Positions 26,634 to 34,552 of a DNA stretch of 64,000 nucleotides are shown here, in pieces. The stretch spans positions 3,968,001 to 4,032,000 of the forward strand of contig NZ_CP146022.1 in the NCBI RefSeq assembly GCF_036967205.1, given 5' to 3'. The translations under genes were made by a program, and so were the position numbers. Source of the stretch: Streptomyces sp. Q6. Lineage in GTDB: Bacteria > Actinomycetota > Actinomycetes > Streptomycetales > Streptomycetaceae. A model generated the notes under the pieces. The model saw only the letters and a list, made by a program, of their open reading frames with translations. It had not been told where the DNA came from and did no database searches. Position 1 is the stretch's first letter. The number at the start of each line of letters is the position of its first letter.

Positions 26634-27761
26634 GTGAAGCTTCAGCGCAAGAACCGGCTCCGCGCCCTCTCTCTCGGCGCTCTCGCCGTCTCCGGCGCCC
26701 TGGCCCTCACGGCGTGCGGCTCCGACGACACCAACAGCACCGGCGGGGGCGGTTCCAGCTCCTCCGCGAAGGCCGGCAACATCAAGTGCGACGACGCCAA
26801 GGGCCAGCTCCTCGGCATCGGTTCCTCCGCCCAGGCCAACGCGGTCGACGCCTGGCGCCAGTCCTTCGCCCAGGCCTGCTCGGGTGTCCAGATCAACTAC
26901 AAGCCCGACGGTTCGGGCGCCGGTGTCACGGCGTTCAACCAGGGCCAGGTCGCCTTCGCGGGCTCGGACTCGGCGCTCAAGCCCGAGGAGATCACCGCCT
27001 CGAAGAAGGTCTGCAAGACCGGCCAGGGCATCGACCTCCCGATGGTCGGCGGCCCGATCGCCGTCGCGTTCAACGTCTCGGGCGTCGACAGCCTGACGCT
27101 GGACGCGTCGACCCTCGCGAAGATCTTCGACTCGAAGATCACCAAGTGGAACGACGTGGCGATCAAGAAGCTGAACCCCGAGGCGAAGCTCCCGTCGACG
27201 AAGATCCAGGCGTTCCACCGCTCGGACGAGTCCGGCACCACGGACAACTTCACCAAGTACCTCAAGGCCGCTTCCCCGAACGACTGGAAGTACGAGGGCG
27301 GCAAGGCCTGGCAGGCCAAGGGCGGCCAGTCCGCGCAGGGCTCCTCCGGCCTGGCGCAGCAGGTCAAGCAGGTCGACGGCGCCATCTCCTACTTCGAGCT
27401 GTCCTACGCCAAGGACATCAAGACGGTCGACATCGACACGGGCGCCTCGGCCCCGGTCAAGGCGACCACGGAGAACGCCACCAAGGCGATCGCCGACGCC
27501 AAGGTCGTGGGCACCGGCAAGGACCTCGCCCTCGAGCTGAACTACGCCACCAAGGCCGACGGCGCGTACCCGATCACCCTGGTCACGTACGAGATCGTCT
27601 GCGACAAGGGCAACAAGGCGGACACCCTGGCCGCCACCAAGGCCTTCCTGACCTACACGGCCTCGGACGAGGGCCAGGGCGCGCTCGCCAAGCTCGGCTA
27701 CGCCCCGATCCCGACCGAGATCAACGCCAAGGTCCGCGAGACCGTCGCCGGCCTCAGCTGA
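26634..27761 (+). CDS. pstS: phosphate-binding lipoprotein PstS
   Basis: The product is 375 aa from GTG 26634. A signal peptide with lipobox LTAC (Cys near residue 25) is followed by a Gly/Ser linker and the phosphate-binding fold with GIGSSAQANAV, KPDGSGAGVTAFNQGQVAFAGSDSAL and HRSDESGTTDNFTKYL, whose Ser/Thr/Asp residues hold phosphate. It is the extracellular receptor of the Pst transporter. It is transcribed from a PhoP-controlled promoter and separated from pstC by a strong hairpin, so pstS is probably made in excess over the membrane parts. Confidence 0.96.
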   Translation: MKLQRKNRLRALSLGALAVSGALALTACGSDDTNSTGGGGSSSSAKAGNIKCDDAKGQLLGIGSSAQANAVDAWRQSFAQACSGVQINYKPDGSGAGVTAFNQGQVAFAGSDSALKPEEITASKKVCKTGQGIDLPMVGGPIAVAFNVSGVDSLTLDASTLAKIFDSKITKWNDVAIKKLNPEAKLPSTKIQAFHRSDESGTTDNFTKYLKAASPNDWKYEGGKAWQAKGGQSAQGSSGLAQQVKQVDGAISYFELSYAKDIKTVDIDTGASAPVKATTENATKAIADAKVVGTGKDLALELNYATKADGAYPITLVTYEIVCDKGNKADTLAATKAFLTYTASDEGQGALAKLGYAPIPTEINAKVRETVAGLS

Positions 27762-27767
27762 CCCAGC

Positions 27768-27800
27768 GTGCGGGCCACCCGAACCACGGGTGGCCCGCAC
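27768..27800 (+). terminator. pstS-pstC intercistronic hairpin
   Basis: A perfect 14-bp stem GTGCGGGCCACCCG / CGGGTGGCCCGCAC with a 5-nt loop lies 6 bases after the pstS stop. It is probably a leaky terminator or an mRNA 3'-end stabiliser giving more pstS than pstCAB. Confidence 0.8.
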
Positions 27801-27874
27801 CGTCCGGTGCACCGCCGCCAGAAGTCCCGTCACTGCTCCGCGTGACACGGGACTTCGCAGACCGGAGAACCCCC

Positions 27875-28882
27875 ATGGACATAACCACGCAATCACCCGC
27901 GCCACCCGCGCCCGCCGATCGCCCGACCCCGGCCCAGCAGAAGCGCGCCGCCCGCGGCGCCACCCGCCCCGGTGACCGGATCTTCCTCGGTCTCTCGCGC
28001 GGTTCGGGCATCCTGCTGCTGGTGATCATGGCCGCGATCGCGGTCTTCCTGACCTACCGCGCCTCGCTGGTCCTCTCGAAGAACGAGGGCAACTTCCTCA
28101 CCACCTTCGAGTGGAACGCGACCGCGACACCCCCCGTCTTCGGCATCGCCGTCCTCGCCTTCGGCACGATCGTCACGTCGGTCATCGCCATGCTGATCGC
28201 GGTCCCCGTGGCCGTCGGCATCGCGCTCTTCCTGACGCACTACGCGCCGAAGAAGCTGAGCGGCACCATCGCCTACGTCATCGACCTGCTGGCCGCCGTG
28301 CCGTCCATCGTGTACGGCCTGTGGGGCGCCCTCTTCCTGGTGCCGCACATGCAGGGCCTGTTCAGCTGGCTCGACGACTACTTCGGCTGGACCGGAATCT
28401 TCGAGTACCAGGGCGGCGCCCCGCGCACCCTGCTCACCGTCGGCATCCTGCTGGCGATCATGATCCTGCCGATCATCACGAACGTCTCCCGCGAGGTCTT
28501 CCGGCAGGCCCCCCTGATGCACCAGGAGGCGGCCCTCGCCCTCGGCGCCACCCGCTGGGAGGTCATCCGCATGTCGGTGATCCCCTTCGGCCGCTCCGGT
28601 GTGATCTCCGCGTCGATGCTCGGCCTCGGCCGCGCGCTCGGCGAGACGATGGCCGTCGCCACGGTCCTCTCCCCCGACTTCCTGATCCACGCCAGCCTGC
28701 TCGACCCGGGCGGCGGCACGTTCGCGCAGAACATCGCCGCGAAGTTCTCCGAGGCCAACGACCAGGGCCGCGACGCCCTGATCGCCTCGGGTCTGGTCCT
28801 GTTCGTCATCACCCTGCTGGTGAACGGCGCGGCCCGCCTGATCATCGCCCGCCGCAAGGAGTACTCGGGGGCCAACGCATGA
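27875..28882 (+). CDS. pstC: phosphate ABC transporter permease PstC
   Basis: The product is 335 aa with six transmembrane helices. The cytoplasmic EAA loop (EAALALGATRWEVIRMSVIPFGRSG) contacts PstB. The N-terminal 40 residues are Pro/Ala-rich. The ATG at 27875 follows GGAGAA. It forms the channel with PstA and overlaps pstA by 4 bases. Confidence 0.95.
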   Translation: MDITTQSPAPPAPADRPTPAQQKRAARGATRPGDRIFLGLSRGSGILLLVIMAAIAVFLTYRASLVLSKNEGNFLTTFEWNATATPPVFGIAVLAFGTIVTSVIAMLIAVPVAVGIALFLTHYAPKKLSGTIAYVIDLLAAVPSIVYGLWGALFLVPHMQGLFSWLDDYFGWTGIFEYQGGAPRTLLTVGILLAIMILPIITNVSREVFRQAPLMHQEAALALGATRWEVIRMSVIPFGRSGVISASMLGLGRALGETMAVATVLSPDFLIHASLLDPGGGTFAQNIAAKFSEANDQGRDALIASGLVLFVITLLVNGAARLIIARRKEYSGANA

Positions 28883-29943
28883 GCCACGCCACCATCCCCG
28901 CCAAGCGCGCCACGTCCCTGAGCGCCGCGCGCCTGCCCCGCTGGTCCTCCTGGGCCATCGCGGTCGGCTCGGTCGCCGCGGGCTGCGCCATCGGGCTCGG
29001 CGGCGGCCTCGACAGCCGGATCCAGTGGGGTCTGATCGCCGCGCTGCTCTACGTCCTCGTCACGTACGGGCTCGCCGCCAAGGTCGAGGGCACCCGCCAG
29101 GCCAAGGACCGCGTCGCGACCAGCATCGTCTGGGTCGCCTTCATCCTCGCCGTGGTCCCGCTCGCCTCACTGGTCTACGAGACGGTGCAGCGCGGCATCA
29201 AGGTCCTCGACCCGTACTTCCTGACGCACTCGATGGGCTTCGTCACCAGCTACCAGCCCGGCGGCGGCATCTACCACGCCATCCTCGGCACGCTGGAGCA
29301 GGTCGGCCTCGCCACCCTGATCTCGGTCCCGATCGGCCTGCTCACGGCGATCTACCTGGTGGAGTACGGGCGCGGCAAGCTCGCGAAGGCGGTCACGTTC
29401 TTCGTCGACGTCATGACGGGCATCCCCTCGATCGTGGCGGGCCTGTTCGTCCTGTCCTTCTGGATCCTGATCCTCGGCTTCGGCTTCTCCGGCTTCGCCG
29501 GCTCGATGGCCCTGTCGATCCTGATGATCCCGGTCGTGGTCCGCTCCACCGAGGAGATGCTCAAGCTCGTCCCGAACGAGCTGCGCGAGGCCTCCCTGGC
29601 CCTCGGCGTCCCGAAGTGGCGCACGATCCTCAAGGTCGTCCTGCCCACGTCGATCGGCGGCATCACCACGGGCATCATGCTCGCGGTCGCCCGGATCGCG
29701 GGCGAGACGGCCCCGGTGCTGCTCCTGGTCTTCGGCAACCCGCTGATCAACGCCAACCCGTTCGACGGCCCGCAGGCCTCGCTGCCGCTGTACATCTACC
29801 AGCAGTACGCGGGCAGCGGCGGCAGCGAAGCGGCGTACGACCGCGCCTGGGCCGCGGCCCTGGTCCTCATCGCCTTCATCATGATCCTCAATCTCGTGGC
29901 TCGCGGCATCGCCCGCTGGAAGTCCCCGAGCGCCGGTCGCTGA
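28879..29943 (+). CDS. pstA: phosphate ABC transporter permease PstA
   Basis: The product is 354 aa. It has two N-terminal hydrophobic segments and then the six-helix permease core with the EAA loop EASLALGVPKWRTILKVVLPTSIGG. The RIAGETAPVLLLVFGNPL segment is a PstA hallmark. The ATG is coupled to the pstC stop. The stop is 46 bases before pstB. Confidence 0.95.
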   Translation: MSHATIPAKRATSLSAARLPRWSSWAIAVGSVAAGCAIGLGGGLDSRIQWGLIAALLYVLVTYGLAAKVEGTRQAKDRVATSIVWVAFILAVVPLASLVYETVQRGIKVLDPYFLTHSMGFVTSYQPGGGIYHAILGTLEQVGLATLISVPIGLLTAIYLVEYGRGKLAKAVTFFVDVMTGIPSIVAGLFVLSFWILILGFGFSGFAGSMALSILMIPVVVRSTEEMLKLVPNELREASLALGVPKWRTILKVVLPTSIGGITTGIMLAVARIAGETAPVLLLVFGNPLINANPFDGPQASLPLYIYQQYAGSGGSEAAYDRAWAAALVLIAFIMILNLVARGIARWKSPSAGR

Positions 29944-29989
29944 CGCGACCTTCCCTCAGCGACAGACGTATCGGAAGTGAACTGACCCC

Positions 29990-30766
<777 letters not shown>

Positions 30767-30785
30767 TCCCCGGGACACCCCGACC

Positions 30786-30859
30786 CCTCGTGGTGCTGCA
30801 TGGCGGTGCCACCACGAGGACAGAGAGAAGGCCCGCCCCTCTGCGAGGGGCGGGCCTTC
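30786..30859. terminator. double hairpin between convergent pstB and pit
   Basis: Two adjacent stems: CCTCGTGGTG / CACCACGAGG (30786-30795 with 30810-30819) and GAAGGCCCGCCCCT / AGGGGCGGGCCTTC (30827-30840 with 30846-30859). They probably stop both converging transcripts. Confidence 0.8.
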
Positions 30860-30881
30860 GATCGTGTTCGGGGGTTCGGGC

Positions 30882-31880
30882 CTACCCGAAGGCCAGCCAG
30901 ACGATCCCGTACGAACCGGCGGCGACGAGCGCCGCGGCCGGCATCGTGATGAACCAGCCGAGGATGATGTTCTTGGCGACACCCCAGCGGACCGCGTTGA
31001 CCCGCTTGGTCGCGCCCACACCCATGATCGCGGACGTGATGACGTGCGTCGTCGAGATCGGCGCGTGGAAGAGGAACGCGGACCCGAACATGATCGAGGC
31101 GCCCGTCGTCTCCGCGGCGAAGCCCTGCGGCGGGTCCAGCTCGATGATCTTGCGGCCGAGCGTCCGCATGATCCGCCAGCCACCGGCGTACGTACCGAGC
31201 GACAGCATCAGCGCACACGCGATCTTGACCCAGACCGGGATCGGGTCGTCGTACGACTCGTGACCGCCGATGACGAGCGCCATGACCACGATGCCCATGG
31301 TCTTCTGCGCGTCCTGGAGGCCGTGGCCGAGCGCCATGCCGGCCGCCGAGACGGTCTGCGCGATACGGAATCCGCGCTTGGCCTTGTGCGGGTTGGACCG
31401 CCGGAACAGCCACATGATGAGGCACATCACGAGGTAACCGACGACGAGACCGATCACCGGCGACGTGAACATCGGGATGACGATCTTCTCCCACACGCCC
31501 GACCAGTAGACGGTGGTGCCGCCCGCGAGAGCGGCGCCCACCATGCCACCGAACAGGGCGTGCGAGGAGGACGAGGGAAGCCCGAAGTACCAGGTGATGA
31601 GGTTCCAGACGATCGCGCCCGCGAGGGCCGCGAACAGGATGCCCATCCCCTTGTCGCCGTGGGGCGTGGCGATGATCCCCTCACTCACCGTCTTGGCGAC
31701 ACCGCTGCCCAGGAAGGCACCGGCGAGGTTCATCACGGCGGCCATGGCCAGCGCCGCGCGAGGCGTCAGCGCCCGCGTGGAGACGGACGTGGCGATGGCG
31801 TTCGCAGAGTCGTGAAAGCCGTTCGTATACGTAAATCCGAGCGCGACGGCGATCGTCACGATCAGGGAGAAGGTGTCCAT
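30882..31880 (-). CDS. pit: low-affinity inorganic phosphate transporter (Pit family)
   Basis: The product is 332 aa with about 10 transmembrane helices and the two PHO4-family signature repeats: FTYTNGFHDSANAIATSVSTRALTPR near the N-terminus and APISTTHVITSAIMGVGATKRVNAVRWGVAKNI near the C-terminus. It carries phosphate or metal-phosphate driven by protons. It lies 9 bases downstream of the DUF47 gene in one unit, the standard pairing for Pit transporters, and converges with the pst operon. Confidence 0.95.
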   Translation of the reverse strand: MDTFSLIVTIAVALGFTYTNGFHDSANAIATSVSTRALTPRAALAMAAVMNLAGAFLGSGVAKTVSEGIIATPHGDKGMGILFAALAGAIVWNLITWYFGLPSSSSHALFGGMVGAALAGGTTVYWSGVWEKIVIPMFTSPVIGLVVGYLVMCLIMWLFRRSNPHKAKRGFRIAQTVSAAGMALGHGLQDAQKTMGIVVMALVIGGHESYDDPIPVWVKIACALMLSLGTYAGGWRIMRTLGRKIIELDPPQGFAAETTGASIMFGSAFLFHAPISTTHVITSAIMGVGATKRVNAVRWGVAKNIILGWFITMPAAALVAAGSYGIVWLAFG

Positions 31881-31889
31881 GAGCCGGCC

Positions 31890-32510
31890 TCAGGACTCCT
31901 TCACGGCGATGGTCTCCACCGTGTTAGCCACGTGCTCGAAGGCGTCGGCGGCCTCTTCCAGCACATCCACGATCTGCTTCAGCTTCAGCACCTCCATGGC
32001 GTCGTACTTGCCGTTGAAGAGCTGCGCGAGCAGCTTGCGGTGGATCTGGTCGGCCTGGTTCTCCAGCCGGTTGACCTCGATCCAGTACTCGGTGAGGTTG
32101 TCCATGGTGCGCAGGTTCGGCATGGCCTCCGCGGTCAGCTCGGCCGCGCGGGCCAGGACCTCGATCTGCTGCTCCACACCCTTGGGCAGCTCCTCGACCT
32201 GGTAGAGGACGACCAGGTCGACGGCCTCCTCCATGAAGTCCATGATGTCGTCGAGGGACGACGCGAGGTTGTAGATGTCCTCGCGGTCGAAGGGCGTGAT
32301 GAACGAGGAGTTCAGTTGGTGGAAGATCGCGTGGGTGGCGTCGTCACCGGCGTGTTCCGCTGCCCGCATCCGCTCCGCGATCTCGGCCCGGGCGGAGGAA
32401 TCCGCCCCGAGCAGTTCCATCAGGAGCTTCGAGCCCGTGACGATGTTGTCCGCGGATGCGGCGAACATGTCGTAGAAGCTCGTCTCCCTGGGGGTCAGAC
32501 GAAAGCGCAC
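31890..32510 (-). CDS. DUF47 PhoU-like protein, Pit accessory
   Basis: The product is 206 aa, all-helical, with PhoU-type acidic metal-binding motifs (EHAGDDATHAI, DREDIYNLASSLDDIMDFMEEA and ENQADQIHRKL). DUF47 proteins pair with Pit transporters and are thought to restrain or tune them. The GTG at 32510 has GAGGA 7-8 nt upstream. It is the first gene of the minus-strand pair with pit. Confidence 0.93.
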   Translation of the reverse strand: MRFRLTPRETSFYDMFAASADNIVTGSKLLMELLGADSSARAEIAERMRAAEHAGDDATHAIFHQLNSSFITPFDREDIYNLASSLDDIMDFMEEAVDLVVLYQVEELPKGVEQQIEVLARAAELTAEAMPNLRTMDNLTEYWIEVNRLENQADQIHRKLLAQLFNGKYDAMEVLKLKQIVDVLEEAADAFEHVANTVETIAVKES

Positions 32511-32676
32511 GTGGGGTCCTCGGGGTGCTCTGGATTCGGTCAGGCTGATGCTAGGCGCATCATCCGGCCACGGCTAACCGGCGTTCCCCCAGTGTCGCCC
32601 ATCAGGCACAGTGATCAGCACGGGGTCCGGTCAAGCCGGGACGAACCGGCCGCGGCCGGGGAAAATCCGGTACCAT

Positions 32677-32693
32677 ATACCCACCGGGGGTAT
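32677..32693 (+). promoter_or_regulatory. CsoR operator
   Basis: The inverted repeat ATACCC - 5 nt - GGGTAT, embedded in TACCATATACCCACCGGGGG, lies 30-46 bases before the CsoR start. It matches the GC-tract palindrome bound by CsoR-family repressors and overlaps the AT-rich probable -10, indicating autoregulation. Confidence 0.75.
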
Positions 32694-32722
32694 GTGAGAT
32701 CGACAACGGGAGGTCGGACACG

Positions 32723-33067
32723 ATGACCACGGACGCGACACAAGCAGGGCCCACGGCCGAGATCGTGACCGACCACGACCGAGGCATCCACGGGTACCAC
32801 CACCAGAAGGAAGAACACCTCAAGCGCCTGCGCCGCATCGAGGGGCAGATCCGCGGGCTCCAGCGCATGGTCGACGAGGACGTCTACTGCATCGACATAC
32901 TCACGCAGGTGTCGGCCTCCACGAAGGCCTTGCAGTCCTTCGCCCTCCAGCTCCTGGAGGAGCACCTGCGGCACTGCGTCGCCGACGCCGCGATCAAGGG
33001 CGGCGACGAGATCGACGCCAAGGTCGAAGAGGCGACGAAGGCGATCGCCCGGATGCTGCGCACCTGA
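32723..33067 (+). CDS. csoR: CsoR-type copper-sensing repressor
   Basis: The product is 114 aa, the DUF156/CsoR helical fold. The Cu(I) ligands have canonical spacing: Cys56 (DVYCIDIL), His81 and Cys85 (EEHLRHC). The N-terminal 25 residues include extra His (GIHGYHH). Copper binding releases the repressor from DNA (established for the family). A matching operator lies just upstream. No copper ATPase or chaperone gene is in the window, so its targets must be elsewhere. The start ATG 32723 has GGAGG about 12 nt upstream. Confidence 0.92.
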   Translation: MTTDATQAGPTAEIVTDHDRGIHGYHHQKEEHLKRLRRIEGQIRGLQRMVDEDVYCIDILTQVSASTKALQSFALQLLEEHLRHCVADAAIKGGDEIDAKVEEATKAIARMLRT

Positions 33068-33085
33068 CCACCGCCCGGGGTGCCG

Positions 33086-33265
33086 TCACCCCTCGTCGTC
33101 CGGCCCTTCGGGCAGCGCCTCGGCGAGCCGCAGCACCTCGTCGATCCGGTCCACGCTGAGCCGCTCGTCGGGGACCGCGGACGCCGCGATGATCAATTCA
33201 CCGCACAACTCGATCTCGGCGAGGGCGACGCGGTCCTGCACAGCCGTACCACCCACCGGAGCCAC
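33086..33265 (-). CDS. 59-aa conserved small acidic protein
   Basis: A GTG start at 33265 with GAGGTGA about 8 nt upstream gives 59 residues. It opens APVGGTAVQDRVALAEIELCGELI and ends acidic (PEGPDDEG). I recall near-identical short proteins at this place in other Streptomyces, and the codon usage is strongly third-position GC. It converges with csoR, 18 bases apart. It has one Cys in a helix (ELCGEL). Function unknown. Confidence 0.7.
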   Translation of the reverse strand: MAPVGGTAVQDRVALAEIELCGELIIAASAVPDERLSVDRIDEVLRLAEALPEGPDDEG

Positions 33266-33365
33266 GGTGCATCACCTCTTCCAGCCGTATGCGACTTCCT
33301 AGCGTAGGGAGCGGCCTACGCAGCGCGCATGGCACGGAAGAACCATTTCCGGTGGCCGAGGAGCC

Positions 33366-34214
33366 CTACTTCTCGGCCACCCGCCCGGAGAAGATGTCCT
33401 TCTTGTCCGGAAGCCGGACCTGGACGGTCTTCCCGAACCCGTACAACAGGGTCGTGGAGGCCACTTCCTTCTTCTGCGGCCCGTTGGCGAATCCGAAGCG
33501 GTGCCGGACCTTGCGGATCAGCCCGTCCTCGTCGAGGTAGACGTCGAACAGCACCGGCTCCTTGCCGAACCCTTTCGCCGCCGCGGCGAGCGCCCCTTCG
33601 TTCCCCCTGGACGCGGCCCGCGCGGCGGCGGTGAGGTCGATGCTCCCCCGGTAGTGCCGGGTCGTCGTCCCCTCGATCTCGCTCTCCCCCGCGTACGTCA
33701 CCTGCCGGGCGCCGCGCAGCAGTTCGGCCGCCGCGAGCGGGTCGGTGGCGCCGCCGGTGACCAGGTTGCCGTCGGTCAGGGACGCGGTGTCGACGCGGAC
33801 CCACTTGTCGTCGGGCACGCCCGAGCCGCGGTTCTTCATGAACAGGGCGCCGGGCGCGAGGAGTTCGGTGATCGGGCGGTGCTCCTGGGCCCCGGCCGCG
33901 TCCTGCGGCAGCCGCACCTTCAGCTCGCCGATGCCCTTGCGGTAGTCGTAGACGCCCTCGCCCTCGATGGTCACGCGGGTACCGCCGCTGGCCATCTCCA
34001 TCGCCGTACGGGCCCGTGAACTGCCCTCGCGGACCAGCCGGTCGGGGGCCTCGCGCACGGCCTGCGTCGGGTCCGCGTTCCGGTCGCCCGCTTCTGCTCC
34101 GCCGCCGCACCCGCTGACGCCGGCCACGAGGGACGCCACGGCCACCGCCGCCGCCACTCTCCTCGCCGGGACCCCTGCCGAGTCTCCCGGGCGCCCGTGC
34201 TGCTGCACCACCAT
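33366..34214 (-). CDS. LppX/LprG-like lipoprotein
   Basis: The product is 282 aa from ATG 34214 (MVVQQHG). It has a signal peptide with lipobox VSGC followed by GGG, then a mostly beta domain (RTAMEMASGGTRVTIEGEGVYDY, ARQVTYAGESEIEGTTTRHYRGSIDL, VYLDEDGLIRKVRHRF) typical of the LolA-like LppX_LprAFG family, which binds lipids at the outer face of the membrane. It is probably monocistronic. Its cargo is unknown; it may work alongside the DUF2993 proteins in envelope lipid handling, but that is speculation. Confidence 0.82.
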   Translation of the reverse strand: MVVQQHGRPGDSAGVPARRVAAAVAVASLVAGVSGCGGGAEAGDRNADPTQAVREAPDRLVREGSSRARTAMEMASGGTRVTIEGEGVYDYRKGIGELKVRLPQDAAGAQEHRPITELLAPGALFMKNRGSGVPDDKWVRVDTASLTDGNLVTGGATDPLAAAELLRGARQVTYAGESEIEGTTTRHYRGSIDLTAAARAASRGNEGALAAAAKGFGKEPVLFDVYLDEDGLIRKVRHRFGFANGPQKKEVASTTLLYGFGKTVQVRLPDKKDIFSGRVAEK

Positions 34215-34332
34215 CGCTTGTCTACCCCCAAGCTGGTCCGTGGGTGTGCGGCCCCCTGTCGCCGGGTTAACGACGAGTAGGGGCACCCGTCACGCGAACG
34301 GGGGGTTTACATCGGCCCGCTACCGTGGCGGG

Positions 34333-34482
34333 GTGGCACAACAGCAGCACGAGCACACGACGACCGTCGTCGAGCAGGGCCGGTTCTGTCTGGCCCGCTG
34401 CACCTGCGGCTGGCGAGGGCCGGCCCGCAGGGCGCGCAGCAAGGCCCGCTCGGACGCCGAGGACCACACCAGCACGGCGTGA
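34333..34482 (+). CDS. 49-aa Cys-containing small protein
   Basis: A GTG at 34333 lies 6 bases after TACCGT, suggesting a leaderless mRNA. The 49-aa product has a CLARCTCGW cluster with three Cys in a short span, then a basic stretch (RGPARRARSKARSDAEDH). The pattern suggests a small zinc-ribbon-like or nucleic-acid-binding protein, and similar DUFs with CxCGW...A..DAxxH occur in Streptomyces. It lies between the lipoprotein and the FAD oxidoreductase. Confidence 0.6.
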   Translation: MAQQQHEHTTTVVEQGRFCLARCTCGWRGPARRARSKARSDAEDHTSTA

Positions 34483-34552
34483 GGGGAACCCCCCGCTCCT
34501 GTACGCCGTCTCGTACCCCGGGGAAGCATCGGGTGCCCGAGGGAGACACGGC

